A stretch of 64,000 bases of DNA from Devosia soli (lineage in GTDB: Bacteria > Pseudomonadota > Alphaproteobacteria > Rhizobiales > Devosiaceae): positions 248,001 through 312,000 of the forward strand of contig NZ_LAJG01000021.1 of NCBI RefSeq assembly GCF_000970455.1, read 5' to 3'. The notes under the pieces were generated by a model. It had not been told where the DNA came from and ran no database searches. It saw only the letters and a program-made list of their open reading frames with translations. The position numbers and the translations under genes were made by a program. Positions 35,823-45,058 of the stretch are shown piece by piece. The first letter of the stretch is position 1, and the number at the start of each line of letters is the position of its first letter.

Positions 35823-37084
35823 TGGCAGTTGAGACACTGACATTCGGGTGTCGATTGAACGCCTATGAAGGCGAGGTGATGAAGGCCGAGGCCGAAAAGG
35901 CCGGGCTCGACAATGCCATCATCATCAATACCTGCGCGGTGACCGAAGAGGCCGTCAAACAGGCTAAGCAGGCCGTGCGCAAGGCGCGGCGCGACAACCC
36001 GGCCGCCCGGATCATCGTCACCGGTTGCGCGGCGCAGACCGAGGCGCGCACCTTTGGCGACATGGACGAGGTCGATCTCGTCATCGGCAATGAGGATAAG
36101 CTCAAAGCCGAGAGCTATGAGCCCATGGTTTTTGGGCTGGCGCTGAACGACAAGGTTCAGGTCAACGACATCGGAAACGTGCGGGAAACCGCGGGGCATC
36201 TGATTGCCGGAATGGATCGGCGGACGCGGGCATTCGTCCAGGTGCAGAATGGCTGCGACCATCGCTGCACATTTTGCATCATTCCCTTTGGCCGCGGACC
36301 TTCGCGCTCGGTGCCGATGGGGCTGGTGGTCGAGCAGATCAAGACATTGGTCGGCAACGGGGTGCGGGAAGTCGTTCTGACGGGGGTGGACATTACCTCT
36401 TATGGTCCCGACCTGCCGGGGGCGCCGACGCTGGGCACACTGGTGCAGGCGATTTTGCGGCATGTGCCGGACCTGCCGCGGCTGAGGATTTCCTCGATCG
36501 ATTCCATCGAGGCGGACGCGGCGCTTTATGAGGCCGTGGCCGATCCGCGGCTGATGCCGCATCTGCATCTGTCGCTGCAATCTGGCGATGATCTGATTTT
36601 GAAGCGCATGAAGCGGCGGCATCTGCGGGACGACGCGCTGGCGGTCGTCGAGAAACTGCGGACGATCCGGCCGGATATGGTGTTTGGGGCCGATATCATT
36701 GCCGGCTTTCCGACCGAGACCGAGGCGATGTTCGTAAATTCGCTGCGCTTTATCGGCGAGGCGGGGCTGACTTATATTCACGCCTTTCCCTATTCGCCGC
36801 GACCCGGCACGCCGGCGGCGCGCATGCCACAGGTGAGCAAGGCCACGGCCAAGGCGCGCGCGGGACTGTTGCGCGCCGAGGGCGAACGGCAATTTGCGGC
36901 GCTTTGCGCTACGCGGCTGGGCAGTACCGAAAATGTGCTCATGGAGCGCAATGGGCTTGGGCGCACCGAACAATTCGTGCCGGTCAGCGTTGCGTCTATG
37001 CAGCCCGGCGAACTCTCGGCCGTCAGGATCACCGGGCTTGGCCCATATGGCTTGATCGGCGAAAAGCTGCGGGCTGCGGCCTGA
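35822..37084 (+). CDS. mtaB: tRNA t6A37 methylthiotransferase MtaB
   Basis: A 420-residue radical-SAM methylthiotransferase converting t6A to ms2t6A at position 37 of tRNAs reading ANN codons. The N-terminal MTTase domain has the first cluster's cysteines (TFGCRLN, INTCAVT, VTGCAAQ), the radical-SAM cluster is CDHRCTFCIIPFGRG and a C-terminal TRAM-like region follows. dapF-mtaB-ftsY order is conserved in Hyphomicrobiales. ftsY begins 21 bases after the stop. Confidence 0.96.
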   Translation: MAVETLTFGCRLNAYEGEVMKAEAEKAGLDNAIIINTCAVTEEAVKQAKQAVRKARRDNPAARIIVTGCAAQTEARTFGDMDEVDLVIGNEDKLKAESYEPMVFGLALNDKVQVNDIGNVRETAGHLIAGMDRRTRAFVQVQNGCDHRCTFCIIPFGRGPSRSVPMGLVVEQIKTLVGNGVREVVLTGVDITSYGPDLPGAPTLGTLVQAILRHVPDLPRLRISSIDSIEADAALYEAVADPRLMPHLHLSLQSGDDLILKRMKRRHLRDDALAVVEKLRTIRPDMVFGADIIAGFPTETEAMFVNSLRFIGEAGLTYIHAFPYSPRPGTPAARMPQVSKATAKARAGLLRAEGERQFAALCATRLGSTENVLMERNGLGRTEQFVPVSVASMQPGELSAVRITGLGPYGLIGEKLRAAA

Positions 37085-37105
37085 GGCGAAGGAAAACACA
37101 CGAGC

Positions 37106-38311
37106 ATGAGCGATAAAGTCTCCGGTTTCTTCAAGCGCTTGTTCGGCACCGAGCCGGTTCCCGCGCCCGCGCCGCCCGAAACCCGCCCGGAGGCGCCGGT
37201 GGAGCCGATTCCGCCCGTGCCGGAAACCGTGCTGCCCGCGCCGGAGCCGGAGCCGGAGGCCGTGGAAGCGCCGCATGTGCCGCTGCCGGGTCCTCCCGAG
37301 ACCACGCTCGACTATGTGGAGGAGATCGAGGAGCGGGCAGCTGAGATCCAGGACAGCGTACCGATCATACCCGCGCCGGAAACGGCTGCACCCCGCGAGA
37401 GCTGGTTTTCGCGGCTGACGACGGGCCTAAAACGCTCTTCGGACAACCTGACCAATTCCATCACCTCGGTCTTTACTAAGCGAAAACTCGATGCGGCGAC
37501 GCTCGACGAGCTGGAAGACGTGCTGATCCAGGCCGATCTCGGGCTCGAGACGGCCATGGCGATTACCGATACGCTGCGGCGTGACCGGTTCGACCGCGAG
37601 GTCTCGGGCAGCGATGTGCGCAATGTGCTGGCCGGTGAAGTCGAAAAGGTGCTGGGGCCCGTGGCGCGGCCGCTGACGATCGATATGGCGAAAAAGCCCT
37701 TTGTGATCCTGATGATCGGGGTCAATGGCTCGGGCAAGACGACGACTATCGGAAAGCTGGCGCAAAAGTTCGCAGGCGAAGGAAAATCGGTGATGCTGGC
37801 GGCGGGCGATACGTTCCGCGCGGCGGCGATCGAGCAATTGCAGGTCTGGGGTCAGCGGACCGGCGCGCCGGTTGTCGCGCGGCCCGCCGGCGCCGATGCG
37901 TCGGGGTTGGCGTTCGACGCCGTGACCCAGGCCAAAGCCGAGGGGCGCGATGTGCTCATTATTGATACCGCAGGGCGCCTGCAGAACCGCGACGAGCTGA
38001 TGAACGAGCTCGAAAAGGTCATTCGCGTCATCAAGAAGGTCGAGCCGGAAGCGCCGCACGCGACCTTGCTCACGCTCGATGCGACGACGGGCCAGAACGC
38101 CATGAAGCAGGTCGAGATCTTTGGGCAGCGGGCCGGGGTGACGGGGCTGGTGATGACCAAACTCGACGGGACGGCGCGGGGTGGCATTCTCGTCGCCATT
38201 GCCCGCAAGTTCGGTCTGCCGGTGCATTTTATCGGCGTCGGCGAAGGGGTGGACGATCTCGAGCCGTTTGCGGCGCGCGATTTTGCCAGGGCCATTGCCG
38301 GACAGGACTGA
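37106..38311 (+). CDS. ftsY: Signal recognition particle receptor FtsY
   Basis: A 401-residue SRP receptor GTPase. The N-terminal A region (about 12-100) is Pro/Glu-rich (PVPAPAPPETRPEAPVEPIP), acidic as usual for membrane association. The NG domain contains GVNGSGKTTTIGKLA, DTFRAAAIEQLQ, DTAGRLQNRDELMNEL and TKLDGTARGG. Docks the Ffh-ribosome complex at the membrane. Confidence 0.98.
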   Translation: MSDKVSGFFKRLFGTEPVPAPAPPETRPEAPVEPIPPVPETVLPAPEPEPEAVEAPHVPLPGPPETTLDYVEEIEERAAEIQDSVPIIPAPETAAPRESWFSRLTTGLKRSSDNLTNSITSVFTKRKLDAATLDELEDVLIQADLGLETAMAITDTLRRDRFDREVSGSDVRNVLAGEVEKVLGPVARPLTIDMAKKPFVILMIGVNGSGKTTTIGKLAQKFAGEGKSVMLAAGDTFRAAAIEQLQVWGQRTGAPVVARPAGADASGLAFDAVTQAKAEGRDVLIIDTAGRLQNRDELMNELEKVIRVIKKVEPEAPHATLLTLDATTGQNAMKQVEIFGQRAGVTGLVMTKLDGTARGGILVAIARKFGLPVHFIGVGEGVDDLEPFAARDFARAIAGQD

Positions 38312-38394
38312 GATTTCGGACAAAATCTGACCATGCTTAGAGCCTATTGCGCTTGCATCGCTGGGCCCGTGCCATCACATTGGCGGAGGACGCC

Positions 38395-39024
38395 ATGGAA
38401 CAACCAATGACCGAAAAAGCCGAAGCAGACGTCAATTGGGACGAGCTGCGCCCCCAGATCATCAAGCTGGCGCTCGAACTCGGGCCGCTCGTGGTCTTCT
38501 TCATCGTCAATGCCCGCGCCGATATTTTTGCCGCCACGGCCTGGTTCATGGGCGCGATGGCCGTGTCGCTGCTGTTGTCCTGGTTGATCCTCAAGAAGGT
38601 CGCCGTCATGCCGCTCGTGACCGGCGCCGTGGTGCTGGTGTTCGGCGGGCTGACGCTGTGGCTGCAGGACGACACGTTCATCAAGATCAAACCCACGATC
38701 ACCAACGTGCTGTTCGGCTCGGTGCTGCTTGGCGGCTTGCTGTTCGGCCAATCGCTGCTGAAATATGTGTTCGGCGAGGTCTATCGTCTCAAGCCCGAAG
38801 GCTGGTGGCGGTTGACGCTCAACTGGGGCATCTTCTTTTTCGTGCTCGCCGTGATCAACGAGATCCTGTGGCGCAATTTTTCGACCGAGGTGTGGATCTC
38901 ATTCAAGGTCTGGGGCGTGATGCCGCTGACGGTGCTGTTCTCGATGAGCCAGGTGCCGCTTCTCAGCAAATATGCGCCGGAGAACGAACCACCCTCCCCG
39001 CCTAATGTGGTTGTTGAGAGCTAG
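38395..39024 (+). CDS. yciB: YciB-type septation/inner-membrane protein
   Basis: A 209-residue protein with about five membrane spans, of the YciB/intracellular septation A family (also called IspZ). Signatures: LALELGPLVVFFIVNARADIF, GLTLWLQDDTFIKIKPT, LNWGIFFFVLAVINEILWRNFSTEVWISFKVWGVMPLT. GGCGGAGGA precedes the ATG at 38395. In alphaproteobacteria it follows ftsY, as here. A textbook terminator follows. Confidence 0.94.
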   Translation: MEQPMTEKAEADVNWDELRPQIIKLALELGPLVVFFIVNARADIFAATAWFMGAMAVSLLLSWLILKKVAVMPLVTGAVVLVFGGLTLWLQDDTFIKIKPTITNVLFGSVLLGGLLFGQSLLKYVFGEVYRLKPEGWWRLTLNWGIFFFVLAVINEILWRNFSTEVWISFKVWGVMPLTVLFSMSQVPLLSKYAPENEPPSPPNVVVES

Positions 39025-39033
39025 ACTGATGAG

Positions 39034-39060
39034 CCCCCGCGCTAGCGGGGGTTTTTGTTT
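39034..39060 (+). terminator. Rho-independent terminator of the dapF-mtaB-ftsY-yciB block
   Basis: CCCCCGC-gcta-GCGGGGG followed by TTTTTGTTT, nine bases after the yciB stop. A short GC stem with a strong U-tract. Confidence 0.92.
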
Positions 39061-39080
39061 ATGCCGTACATTTCCCTCCC

Positions 39081-39156
39081 ATCGTCACCACCGGGCTTGT
39101 CCCGGTGGTCCATGCCTTGGAAAGATGGATTGCCGGGACAAGCCCGGCAATGACGG
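39081..39156 (+). repeat. Bipartite palindromic intergenic repeat, copy 4
   Basis: ACCACCGGG-cttgt-CCCGGTGGT then ATTGCCGGG-acaag-CCCGGCAAT and GACGG. Both stems are perfect, with the G/C exchange relative to copy 2 in both arms. Between yciB and the convergent DUF1761 gene. Confidence 0.87.
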
Positions 39157-39177
39157 CAGACGGGAATGCAGAGCGGG

Positions 39178-39600
39178 CTAGGCGACCGCTGCAGCGACCG
39201 GCCCGAAAAGTCCGATCACCGCGCCTTGGATGACCAGCACGCCGAGAAGGTGCCCGCCGTCGATCGCGGTCAGCGACCATTTCATGCCTTCGTAGCGATG
39301 GTTCATGATCAGCGTTGTGATGACAAAGCCGAGCCAGCAGAGGAGGCCGGTGAGCGCGCCGGTGCCGAGGCTGACCGTGCCCATGAGGGCGGGCGTGAAG
39401 ACGGCGAGAAAAAAGGCCATCACCAGCTCGACGGCGAAGGACCAGATGAAGGGCGTGAAGCCAACATTGAGCTCTTCGCGCGTCTTGCCCAGGGCGGTGA
39501 GCCATTGGCGCGACAGGCCCATGTACCAGATGGCGCCAAAGGCGAAGGCGGCGATTGTGGCGAGCAGGATCGCCAGCCAGTTAACGGCAGAAAACGACAT
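39178..39600 (-). CDS. DUF1761 family membrane protein
   Basis: A 140-residue protein with about four hydrophobic segments. The N-terminal NWLAILLATIAAFAFGAIWYMGLSRQWL and the later LGFVITTLIMNHRYEGMKWSLTAIDGGHLLGVLVIQGAVIG match DUF1761 (PF08570). The function is unknown. ATG at 39600; a longer frame to 39663 is discarded. A small palindromic repeat lies upstream. Confidence 0.87.
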   Translation of the reverse strand: MSFSAVNWLAILLATIAAFAFGAIWYMGLSRQWLTALGKTREELNVGFTPFIWSFAVELVMAFFLAVFTPALMGTVSLGTGALTGLLCWLGFVITTLIMNHRYEGMKWSLTAIDGGHLLGVLVIQGAVIGLFGPVAAAVA

Positions 39601-39665
39601 GAAAATCCCCCAGACTGCGCACCATGCGCGGGGGTAGATTAGTGCTTCTGGGGCGTTGCCCACAA

Positions 39666-39728
39666 TGTCATTCCCGCGGAAGCGGAATCTCTATCAAACA
39701 GAGGTCCCCGCTTTCGCGGGGATGACAG
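39666..39728. repeat. Palindromic intergenic repeat, CCGCGGAAGCGG subtype
   Basis: TCATTCCCGCGGAAGCGGAAT then GGTCCCCGCTTTCGCGGGGATGACA. The same two-hairpin logic and terminal TCAT/ATGA boundaries as the other copies, but different stem sequence. Compare the element at 5753. Between the metallopeptidase and DUF1761 genes. Confidence 0.65.
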
Positions 39729-39733
39729 GGTGG

Positions 39734-40159
39734 CTAGTCGTCGGCCCGCGCTTCGATTTCTTCCATGTCTTCGTCGGAAAAGCCGAAGTGGTGGCCGAGC
39801 TCGTGGATGAGCACATGGGTGACAACTTCGCCGAGCGTGTTGTCGTCGTTTTCGGCCCAATAGTCGAGAATGGCGCGCCGATAGAGGAAGACCGTGTTGG
39901 GCATCTGCCCGGTCTGGGGCACCGCGCCATCTTCAGTAAGGCCGATGCCGGTAAAGAGACCCATGAGCTCGAAGGGGCTTTCCATGCCGAAATGGGCAAG
40001 GATGTCATCTTCGGCGAATTCGGCGACGGAACAGGTGACGTCTGCCGCGAGCGACTTGAACGGCTCGGGCAGTTCGGCCAGGGCCTTGCTCGCCAAAGCC
40101 TCGAAGTCATCGAGGGTCGGGGCGTAGCGGTCGGACCAGTCGAGTGGCGATGTGCTCAT
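39734..40159 (-). CDS. Zincin-like metallopeptidase family protein
   Basis: A 141-residue protein of PF06262 (formerly DUF1025). The zinc motif HVLIHELGHHFGFSDEDMEEIE has HExxHH with a following acidic residue (His119, Glu120, His123), as in minimal zincins. FLYRRAILDYW and TVFLYRR-type segments match the family. GGAGG is placed eight bases before the ATG at 40159. Physiological substrate unknown. Confidence 0.9.
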   Translation of the reverse strand: MSTSPLDWSDRYAPTLDDFEALASKALAELPEPFKSLAADVTCSVAEFAEDDILAHFGMESPFELMGLFTGIGLTEDGAVPQTGQMPNTVFLYRRAILDYWAENDDNTLGEVVTHVLIHELGHHFGFSDEDMEEIEARADD

Positions 40160-40180
40160 CGGAAGTGCCTCCATCCCATC

Positions 40181-40284
40181 GTCATCACCCGGTCATCCTC
40201 GGACTTGATCCGGGGACCGGGTGATCCATGCTTCAGCGCCAACCGAGATATGGATTGCCCGGTCAAGCCGGGCAATGACGGTGG
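40181..40284 (+). repeat. Bipartite palindromic intergenic repeat, copy 5 (expanded left arm)
   Basis: The left half is enlarged: TCATCACCCGG, about 24 bases, then CCGGGTGAT; the right half is ATTGCCCGG-tcaag-CCGGGCAAT and GACGG. Between leuC and the metallopeptidase gene, both on the minus strand. Confidence 0.75.
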
Positions 40285-40292
40285 TGTGGGAG

Positions 40293-41702
40293 TCAGTGCT
40301 TCCACTCGCGGATGTCGACAAAGTGGCCGGCAATGGCGGCGGCGGCGGCCATGGCGGGGGAGACGAGGTGGGTGCGGCCCTTGAAACCCTGGCGGCCCTC
40401 GAAATTGCGGTTCGAGGTCGAGGCGCAACGTTCTTCGGGCTTCAATTTGTCCGGGTTCATGGCGAGGCACATGGAGCAGCCTGGCTCGCGCCATTCAAAG
40501 CCGGCATTCTTGAAGACGACGTCGAGGCCTTCGGCTTCGGCCTGTTCCTTGACGAGGCCCGAACCTGGCACGACCATGGCCGAAACGTGCGAAGCGACCT
40601 TGCCATTGCCGATGGCGGCGGCGGCAGCGCGCAGATCCTCGATGCGGCCATTGGTGCACGAACCGATGAAGACCTTATCGAGCTTGATGTCGGTGATCTT
40701 GGTGCCGGGCTTGAGACCCATATAGTCGAGCGCACGCCACTTCGAGGCACGCTTGGTTTCATCCTGAATGTCATCAGGGTTGGGAACCACGCCCTGCACC
40801 GAGATGACATCCTCGGGCGAAGAGCCCCAGGAGACGATCGGAGGCAGCTTGGCGGCGTCGAGAATGACGATCTTATCGTAGTGGGCGCCCTCGTCGGTGT
40901 AGAGCGTCTTCCAATAGTCGAGGGCCATGTCCCAGGCGGCACCCTTGGGGGCACGCGGACGATCCTTGACATAGGCAAAGGTCTTTTCGTCAGGGGCGAT
41001 AAGGCCGGCGCGGGCGCCGCCTTCAATGGTCATGTTGCAGACCGTCATGCGGCCTTCCATCGAGAGCGAGCGGATGGCTTCGCCGGCGAATTCGATGACG
41101 TGGCCATTGCCACCGGCCGTGCCGATTTCGCCGATGATGGCGAGGATGATGTCCTTGGCGGTGACGCCTGGCGGCAGCTGGCCATCGACACGCACCAGCA
41201 TGTTCTTGGCCTTTTGCTGCAAGAGCGTTTGCGTGGCGAGCACGTGCTCGACTTCCGAGGTGCCGATGCCGTGGGCCAAGGCGCCGAAAGCGCCATGGGT
41301 CGAGGTGTGGGAGTCGCCGCAAACGATGGTCATGCCCGGCAGGGTGAAGCCCTGTTCCGGGCCGACGATGTGGACGATGCCCTGACGCTTGTCGAAAGCG
41401 TCATAATATTCGATGCCGAATTCGCGGGTGTTTTCAGCCAAAGCGGCGATCTGCGTCGCGCTTTCCGGATCCGGGTTTGGCAGCGAGCGGTCCGTGGTCG
41501 GCACGTTGTGGTCGACGACGGCCAAGGTGCGCTCGGGGTGACGGACCTTGCGGCCATTCATGCGCAGGCCCTCGAAAGCCTGTGGGCTCGTCACTTCGTG
41601 GACGAGGTGGCGGTCAATGTAGAGAAGGCTCGTGCCGTCGGGATTGTTCTGGACCAGATGGTCGTCCCAGATCTTGTCGTAAAGCGTGCGGGCCTTGGTC
41701 AT
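40293..41702 (-). CDS. leuC: 3-isopropylmalate dehydratase large subunit
   Basis: A 469-residue [4Fe-4S] subunit that with LeuD isomerises 2- to 3-isopropylmalate. Cluster cysteines are in [12 protein letters not shown] and [31 protein letters not shown] and NRNFEGRQG are aconitase-family signatures. Start at 41702 ([12 protein letters not shown]). It stands alone, about 10.4 kb from leuD and 8.3 kb from leuB. Confidence 0.97.
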   Translation of the reverse strand: MTKARTLYDKIWDDHLVQNNPDGTSLLYIDRHLVHEVTSPQAFEGLRMNGRKVRHPERTLAVVDHNVPTTDRSLPNPDPESATQIAALAENTREFGIEYYDAFDKRQGIVHIVGPEQGFTLPGMTIVCGDSHTSTHGAFGALAHGIGTSEVEHVLATQTLLQQKAKNMLVRVDGQLPPGVTAKDIILAIIGEIGTAGGNGHVIEFAGEAIRSLSMEGRMTVCNMTIEGGARAGLIAPDEKTFAYVKDRPRAPKGAAWDMALDYWKTLYTDEGAHYDKIVILDAAKLPPIVSWGSSPEDVISVQGVVPNPDDIQDETKRASKWRALDYMGLKPGTKITDIKLDKVFIGSCTNGRIEDLRAAAAAIGNGKVASHVSAMVVPGSGLVKEQAEAEGLDVVFKNAGFEWREPGCSMCLAMNPDKLKPEERCASTSNRNFEGRQGFKGRTHLVSPAMAAAAAIAGHFVDIREWKH

Positions 41703-41803
41703 TTGTCGTGTTCCGAGGGGCAAAGAAAGTTTGGATTGGTTCTAAGCCTGAACCGGCTTTTGGGTCAAGAACTACCGTACTCTTGGGTACGCCTTAGCCG
41801 AAA

Positions 41804-43159
41804 TCAGTTTGCCGGCGCGTCGCGCAAGCGGCCGACGGCTAGGGCACCGAGAAGACTGGTATCGAGCCCAATGCGGTAGCGGCACCAGAGGGCAATGGCG
41901 ACCTGGGCGAGGATGCGCGCGCCCATATTGACCGCGGCTGCGCCGACAATGCCCCAGATCGGGATCACAAGGATCTGAACGAAGAAACCGAGTCCCATGA
42001 TGGTGCCGAAGACGGCAACATAGGCGCGCTCGTGGCCGGTCATCATCATGACGATTTTCGAGGGGCCAGTGACGGCGTCAAAGAGAAGGCCAAAGGCGAG
42101 AAGCAGCAGCACCAGCACGCCTTCGGCATAGGCGGGGCCGAAGAGCGACAGGATGGGCTCGCCGAAGAACAGGAACAGCGCAAAAATAACGAGCGAAAAC
42201 AAGAAACCGGCCCAGGCGCAGAGGGCGGTGATCGCCTGGGCTTTTCGCATGGCGCCGGAATGATAGTGCTCGGCGACCATCGGGGCGATGACGAGCTCGA
42301 TGGCGAAGGTGAAGAGCGTCATCAGGCCCGCGGTGCGGAAGGCATTGAAGTAGAGGCCGGAGCTTTCGAGATCGAGCATGAGGCCGACAAGGATGACGTC
42401 GGCGTTGAGCGTAAAAGTTTCGATGAGCGCGCCGAGCAGGAGCCAACGGCTGAGCTTGCCCCAGCGCCGCCAATGGCCCCGCATGGGCGCTAGGCGGGGC
42501 AGGATGGCATAGTGCCGGCGTTGGGCGACGCTCGTCTGCATGATAAGCGCGCCGATGAGCAGCGCGGCCGAAAGGGTCAGGGCATCGGGGCCACTGAGGA
42601 CGACGCCGACCGCAAAGAGCGCCATGACGGCAAGCGGCAGCGCGAGGCGCCAGACGATGTCGCGCGGGAGGAGCGCGGTCCAGAGCGAGCCCTGGGCCCG
42701 CAGAACCGAGGAATTGTATTCGGCCAGCGCCATGGGAAGGATGAGGAAAGCGGCGCCGATGAAATGGTTGATGGTTTCGCGCGGCGGCAGGAAGGGAATG
42801 CTGGCAAAGGCGATGATGCTCAGCAGCGCGGCGAGGACGAGACTGGCGCCAATGGTGATGGCGGAGCCGGCTGCAACGACGGCTTCGGCGTCGGATTTTT
42901 CGCCCTGCGCCTGCAATTGCGGCCAGAGGCGGAGGACGGCGGTCGACTGGCCCATGCCGGCGAGAATGGCCAGAAGCGTCGCGAGCGCGAGGCCAAACGC
43001 GAAATGGCCATATTCACTCGCGGTCTGGGTGCGCGAGAGGACGACATAGGTGATGTAGGTGAGCCCGGCAGTCGCGACCTTGATGCCGAGCGAGCCCACC
43101 GAGCGCAACAGCCCGGAGGACAATAAGGCAGAAAGATCGGATGGGATGGCCAGCCGCAC
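41804..43159 (-). CDS. Polysaccharide flippase-type membrane protein (Wzx/MOP superfamily)
   Basis: A 451-residue protein with about 12-14 hydrophobic spans. The start SVGSLGIKVATAGLTYITYVVLSRTQTASEYGHFAFGLA and the repeated pattern in the second half (SLFGPAYAEGVLVLLLLAFGLLFDAVTGPSKIVMMMTGHE) are typical of oligosaccharide flippases of the MOP superfamily. GTG at 43159 with GAGG eight bases upstream. No glycosyltransferase genes are nearby, so the lipid-linked substrate is unknown. Confidence 0.85.
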   Translation of the reverse strand: MRLAIPSDLSALLSSGLLRSVGSLGIKVATAGLTYITYVVLSRTQTASEYGHFAFGLALATLLAILAGMGQSTAVLRLWPQLQAQGEKSDAEAVVAAGSAITIGASLVLAALLSIIAFASIPFLPPRETINHFIGAAFLILPMALAEYNSSVLRAQGSLWTALLPRDIVWRLALPLAVMALFAVGVVLSGPDALTLSAALLIGALIMQTSVAQRRHYAILPRLAPMRGHWRRWGKLSRWLLLGALIETFTLNADVILVGLMLDLESSGLYFNAFRTAGLMTLFTFAIELVIAPMVAEHYHSGAMRKAQAITALCAWAGFLFSLVIFALFLFFGEPILSLFGPAYAEGVLVLLLLAFGLLFDAVTGPSKIVMMMTGHERAYVAVFGTIMGLGFFVQILVIPIWGIVGAAAVNMGARILAQVAIALWCRYRIGLDTSLLGALAVGRLRDAPAN

Positions 43160-43275
43160 GAAAGTTTCCTCGCGCCGGGTCGATCACCGGCGGGCAGGAG
43201 TGTGCCAGAGGGCCGTCAAGAAGGGGTTACCGATGGGGTCGAGATTTTTAAGGCGAGCTGCCGGTTTAGAGATAG

Positions 43276-43350
43276 GCGTCACCACCGGGCTTGTCCCGGT
43301 GGTCCATGCCGCCTCGAGATGGATTGCCCGGACAAGCCGGGCAATGATGG
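43276..43350 (+). repeat. Bipartite palindromic intergenic repeat, copy 6
   Basis: ACCACCGGG-cttgt-CCCGGTGGT then ATTGCCCGG-acaag-CCGGGCAAT and GATGG. Both stems perfect. This copy mixes the left arm version of copy 4 with the right arm version of copy 2. Between purH and the flippase gene. Confidence 0.87.
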
Positions 43351-43405
43351 TAACTGAGGTATTGGGGGCGTAGAGGCAAAGCACCTTGCCGCGAGGCGAC
43401 AAGGA

Positions 43406-44989
43406 TCAGTGCCTAAAGTGCCGCATCCCGGTCATCACCATGGCAATTCCGGCCGCATCGGCGGCGGCGATCACTTCGTCGTCGCGCATGGAGCCGCCGG
43501 GCTGGATGACAGCGGTGGCGCCGGCGGCGACGAGGGCTTCGAGGCCATCGGCGAAGGGGAAGAAGGCGTCGGAGGCGACGACCGAGCCTTGGGTCAAAGC
43601 GCCTTCAAGGCCGGCAGCTTCGGCGGCGTCGATCGACTTGCGATGGGCGACGCGGGCGGAATCGACGCGGCTCATCTGGCCGGCGCCGATGCCGGCGGTG
43701 GCGCCGTCCTTCACATAGACGATGGCATTGGACTTGACGTGCTTTGCCACTTTCGCAGCGAGCTTGAGGTCGGCCAGTTCAGCATCGGTCGGGGCGCGCT
43801 TGGTAACGACCTTCAGGTCGCAATCATCGACATTCTGATTGTCGCGGCTCTGGACGAGGAGGCCACCGGCGACCGACTTAACCTGCAGGCCTGCGGCTTT
43901 GGCATCGGCGAGGCCGCCGGTGAGAAGGAGCCGCAGGTTCTTTTTGGCGGCGATGATGGCCTGGGCTTCCTGTGTGGCGGAGGGGGCGACGATGACTTCG
44001 GTGAAAACCTTGACGATTTCGGTCGCCGTTTCAGCGTCGATCTCGCGGTTTGTCGCGACAATGCCACCAAAGGCCGAGACCGGATCGGTGCGGAGGGCCT
44101 TTTTGTAGGCTTCGACGAGGGTGCTGCCGGTGGCGACGCCGCAGGGATTGGCGTGCTTGATGATGGCGACAGCGGCGGTTTCGGCGGGGTCGAATTCGGA
44201 GACGAGTTCGAACGCGGCGTCGGTGTCGTTGATATTGTTGTAGGAAAGCGTCTTGCCCTGGACCTGCGAAGCGGTGGCAACGCCGGGGCGGTTTTCGCCG
44301 GTCGAATAGAAGGCCGCCCATTGGTGCGGGTTTTCGCCATAGCGCATGACTTCGCGCAGCGTGCCAGCAAAGCTGCGATAGTTCACGTCGGCAAAGTCGA
44401 TCTCCTTGGCGAACCAGGCGGAGATGGCGCTGTCATAGGCGGCGGTGCGGGCATAGGCTTTTGCCGCAAGCTTCTGGCGCAGTTCGTAGGGAATGCCGCC
44501 ATTGCGGATGGCATCCAAGATGGCGGGATAGTCGGCGGGGTCGACGACGACCGTCACATAGGCATGGTTTTTGGCTGCGGAGCGGACCATGGCGGGGCCG
44601 CCGATATCGATGTTTTCGATGATCTCGTCGTAGGAGGCGCCGGAGGCAACGGTCTTTTCGAAGGGGTACAAATTCACGGCGACGAGGTCGATGGGGCCGA
44701 TCTCGTGCTCGTCCATCGAGGACTTGTGCTCGGGATTGTCACGCACCGAGAGGAGGCCGCCGTGCACCTTGGGATGGAGCGTCTTGACGCGGCCATCCAT
44801 CATCTCGGGAAAGCCGGTGAGGTCGGAGATTTCGCGCACCCGGAGGCCGGTTTCGCTGATGAGCTTGTGGGTGCCGCCCGTCGACACCAGTTCGACGCCC
44901 GCCTCGGAAAGCCCGCGAGCGAAATCCGCCATGCCCGATTTATCGAATACCGAAAGCAGTGCCCGCCCGACCGTGACCGTCTTGCCCAT
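43406..44989 (-). CDS. purH: Bifunctional AICAR formyltransferase / IMP cyclohydrolase
   Basis: A 527-residue enzyme for the last two steps of IMP synthesis. The N-terminal IMP cyclohydrolase (MGS-like) domain contains [19 protein letters not shown] and STGGTHKLI; the C-terminal AICAR transformylase carries [11 protein letters not shown] and [12 protein letters not shown] with the catalytic Lys-His. Full length. It lies at the end of the htpX-rsmB-heparinase-purH minus-strand series conserved in Hyphomicrobiales. Confidence 0.98.
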   Translation of the reverse strand: MGKTVTVGRALLSVFDKSGMADFARGLSEAGVELVSTGGTHKLISETGLRVREISDLTGFPEMMDGRVKTLHPKVHGGLLSVRDNPEHKSSMDEHEIGPIDLVAVNLYPFEKTVASGASYDEIIENIDIGGPAMVRSAAKNHAYVTVVVDPADYPAILDAIRNGGIPYELRQKLAAKAYARTAAYDSAISAWFAKEIDFADVNYRSFAGTLREVMRYGENPHQWAAFYSTGENRPGVATASQVQGKTLSYNNINDTDAAFELVSEFDPAETAAVAIIKHANPCGVATGSTLVEAYKKALRTDPVSAFGGIVATNREIDAETATEIVKVFTEVIVAPSATQEAQAIIAAKKNLRLLLTGGLADAKAAGLQVKSVAGGLLVQSRDNQNVDDCDLKVVTKRAPTDAELADLKLAAKVAKHVKSNAIVYVKDGATAGIGAGQMSRVDSARVAHRKSIDAAEAAGLEGALTQGSVVASDAFFPFADGLEALVAAGATAVIQPGGSMRDDEVIAAADAAGIAMVMTGMRHFRH

Positions 44990-45058
44990 GAGATGATGTC
45001 CGCATTGGAGGAGAGATTTCGCGGCTCCGCTAGCACGAACGGGGCGCGGAGTCCAAGC

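Noticed and set aside
35474..37276. 600-residue minus-strand open frame
   Set aside because: Antisense to mtaB and part of dapF and ftsY.
40221..41879. 552-residue plus-strand open frame
   Set aside because: Antisense to leuC; carries the repeat and non-coding sequence at both ends.
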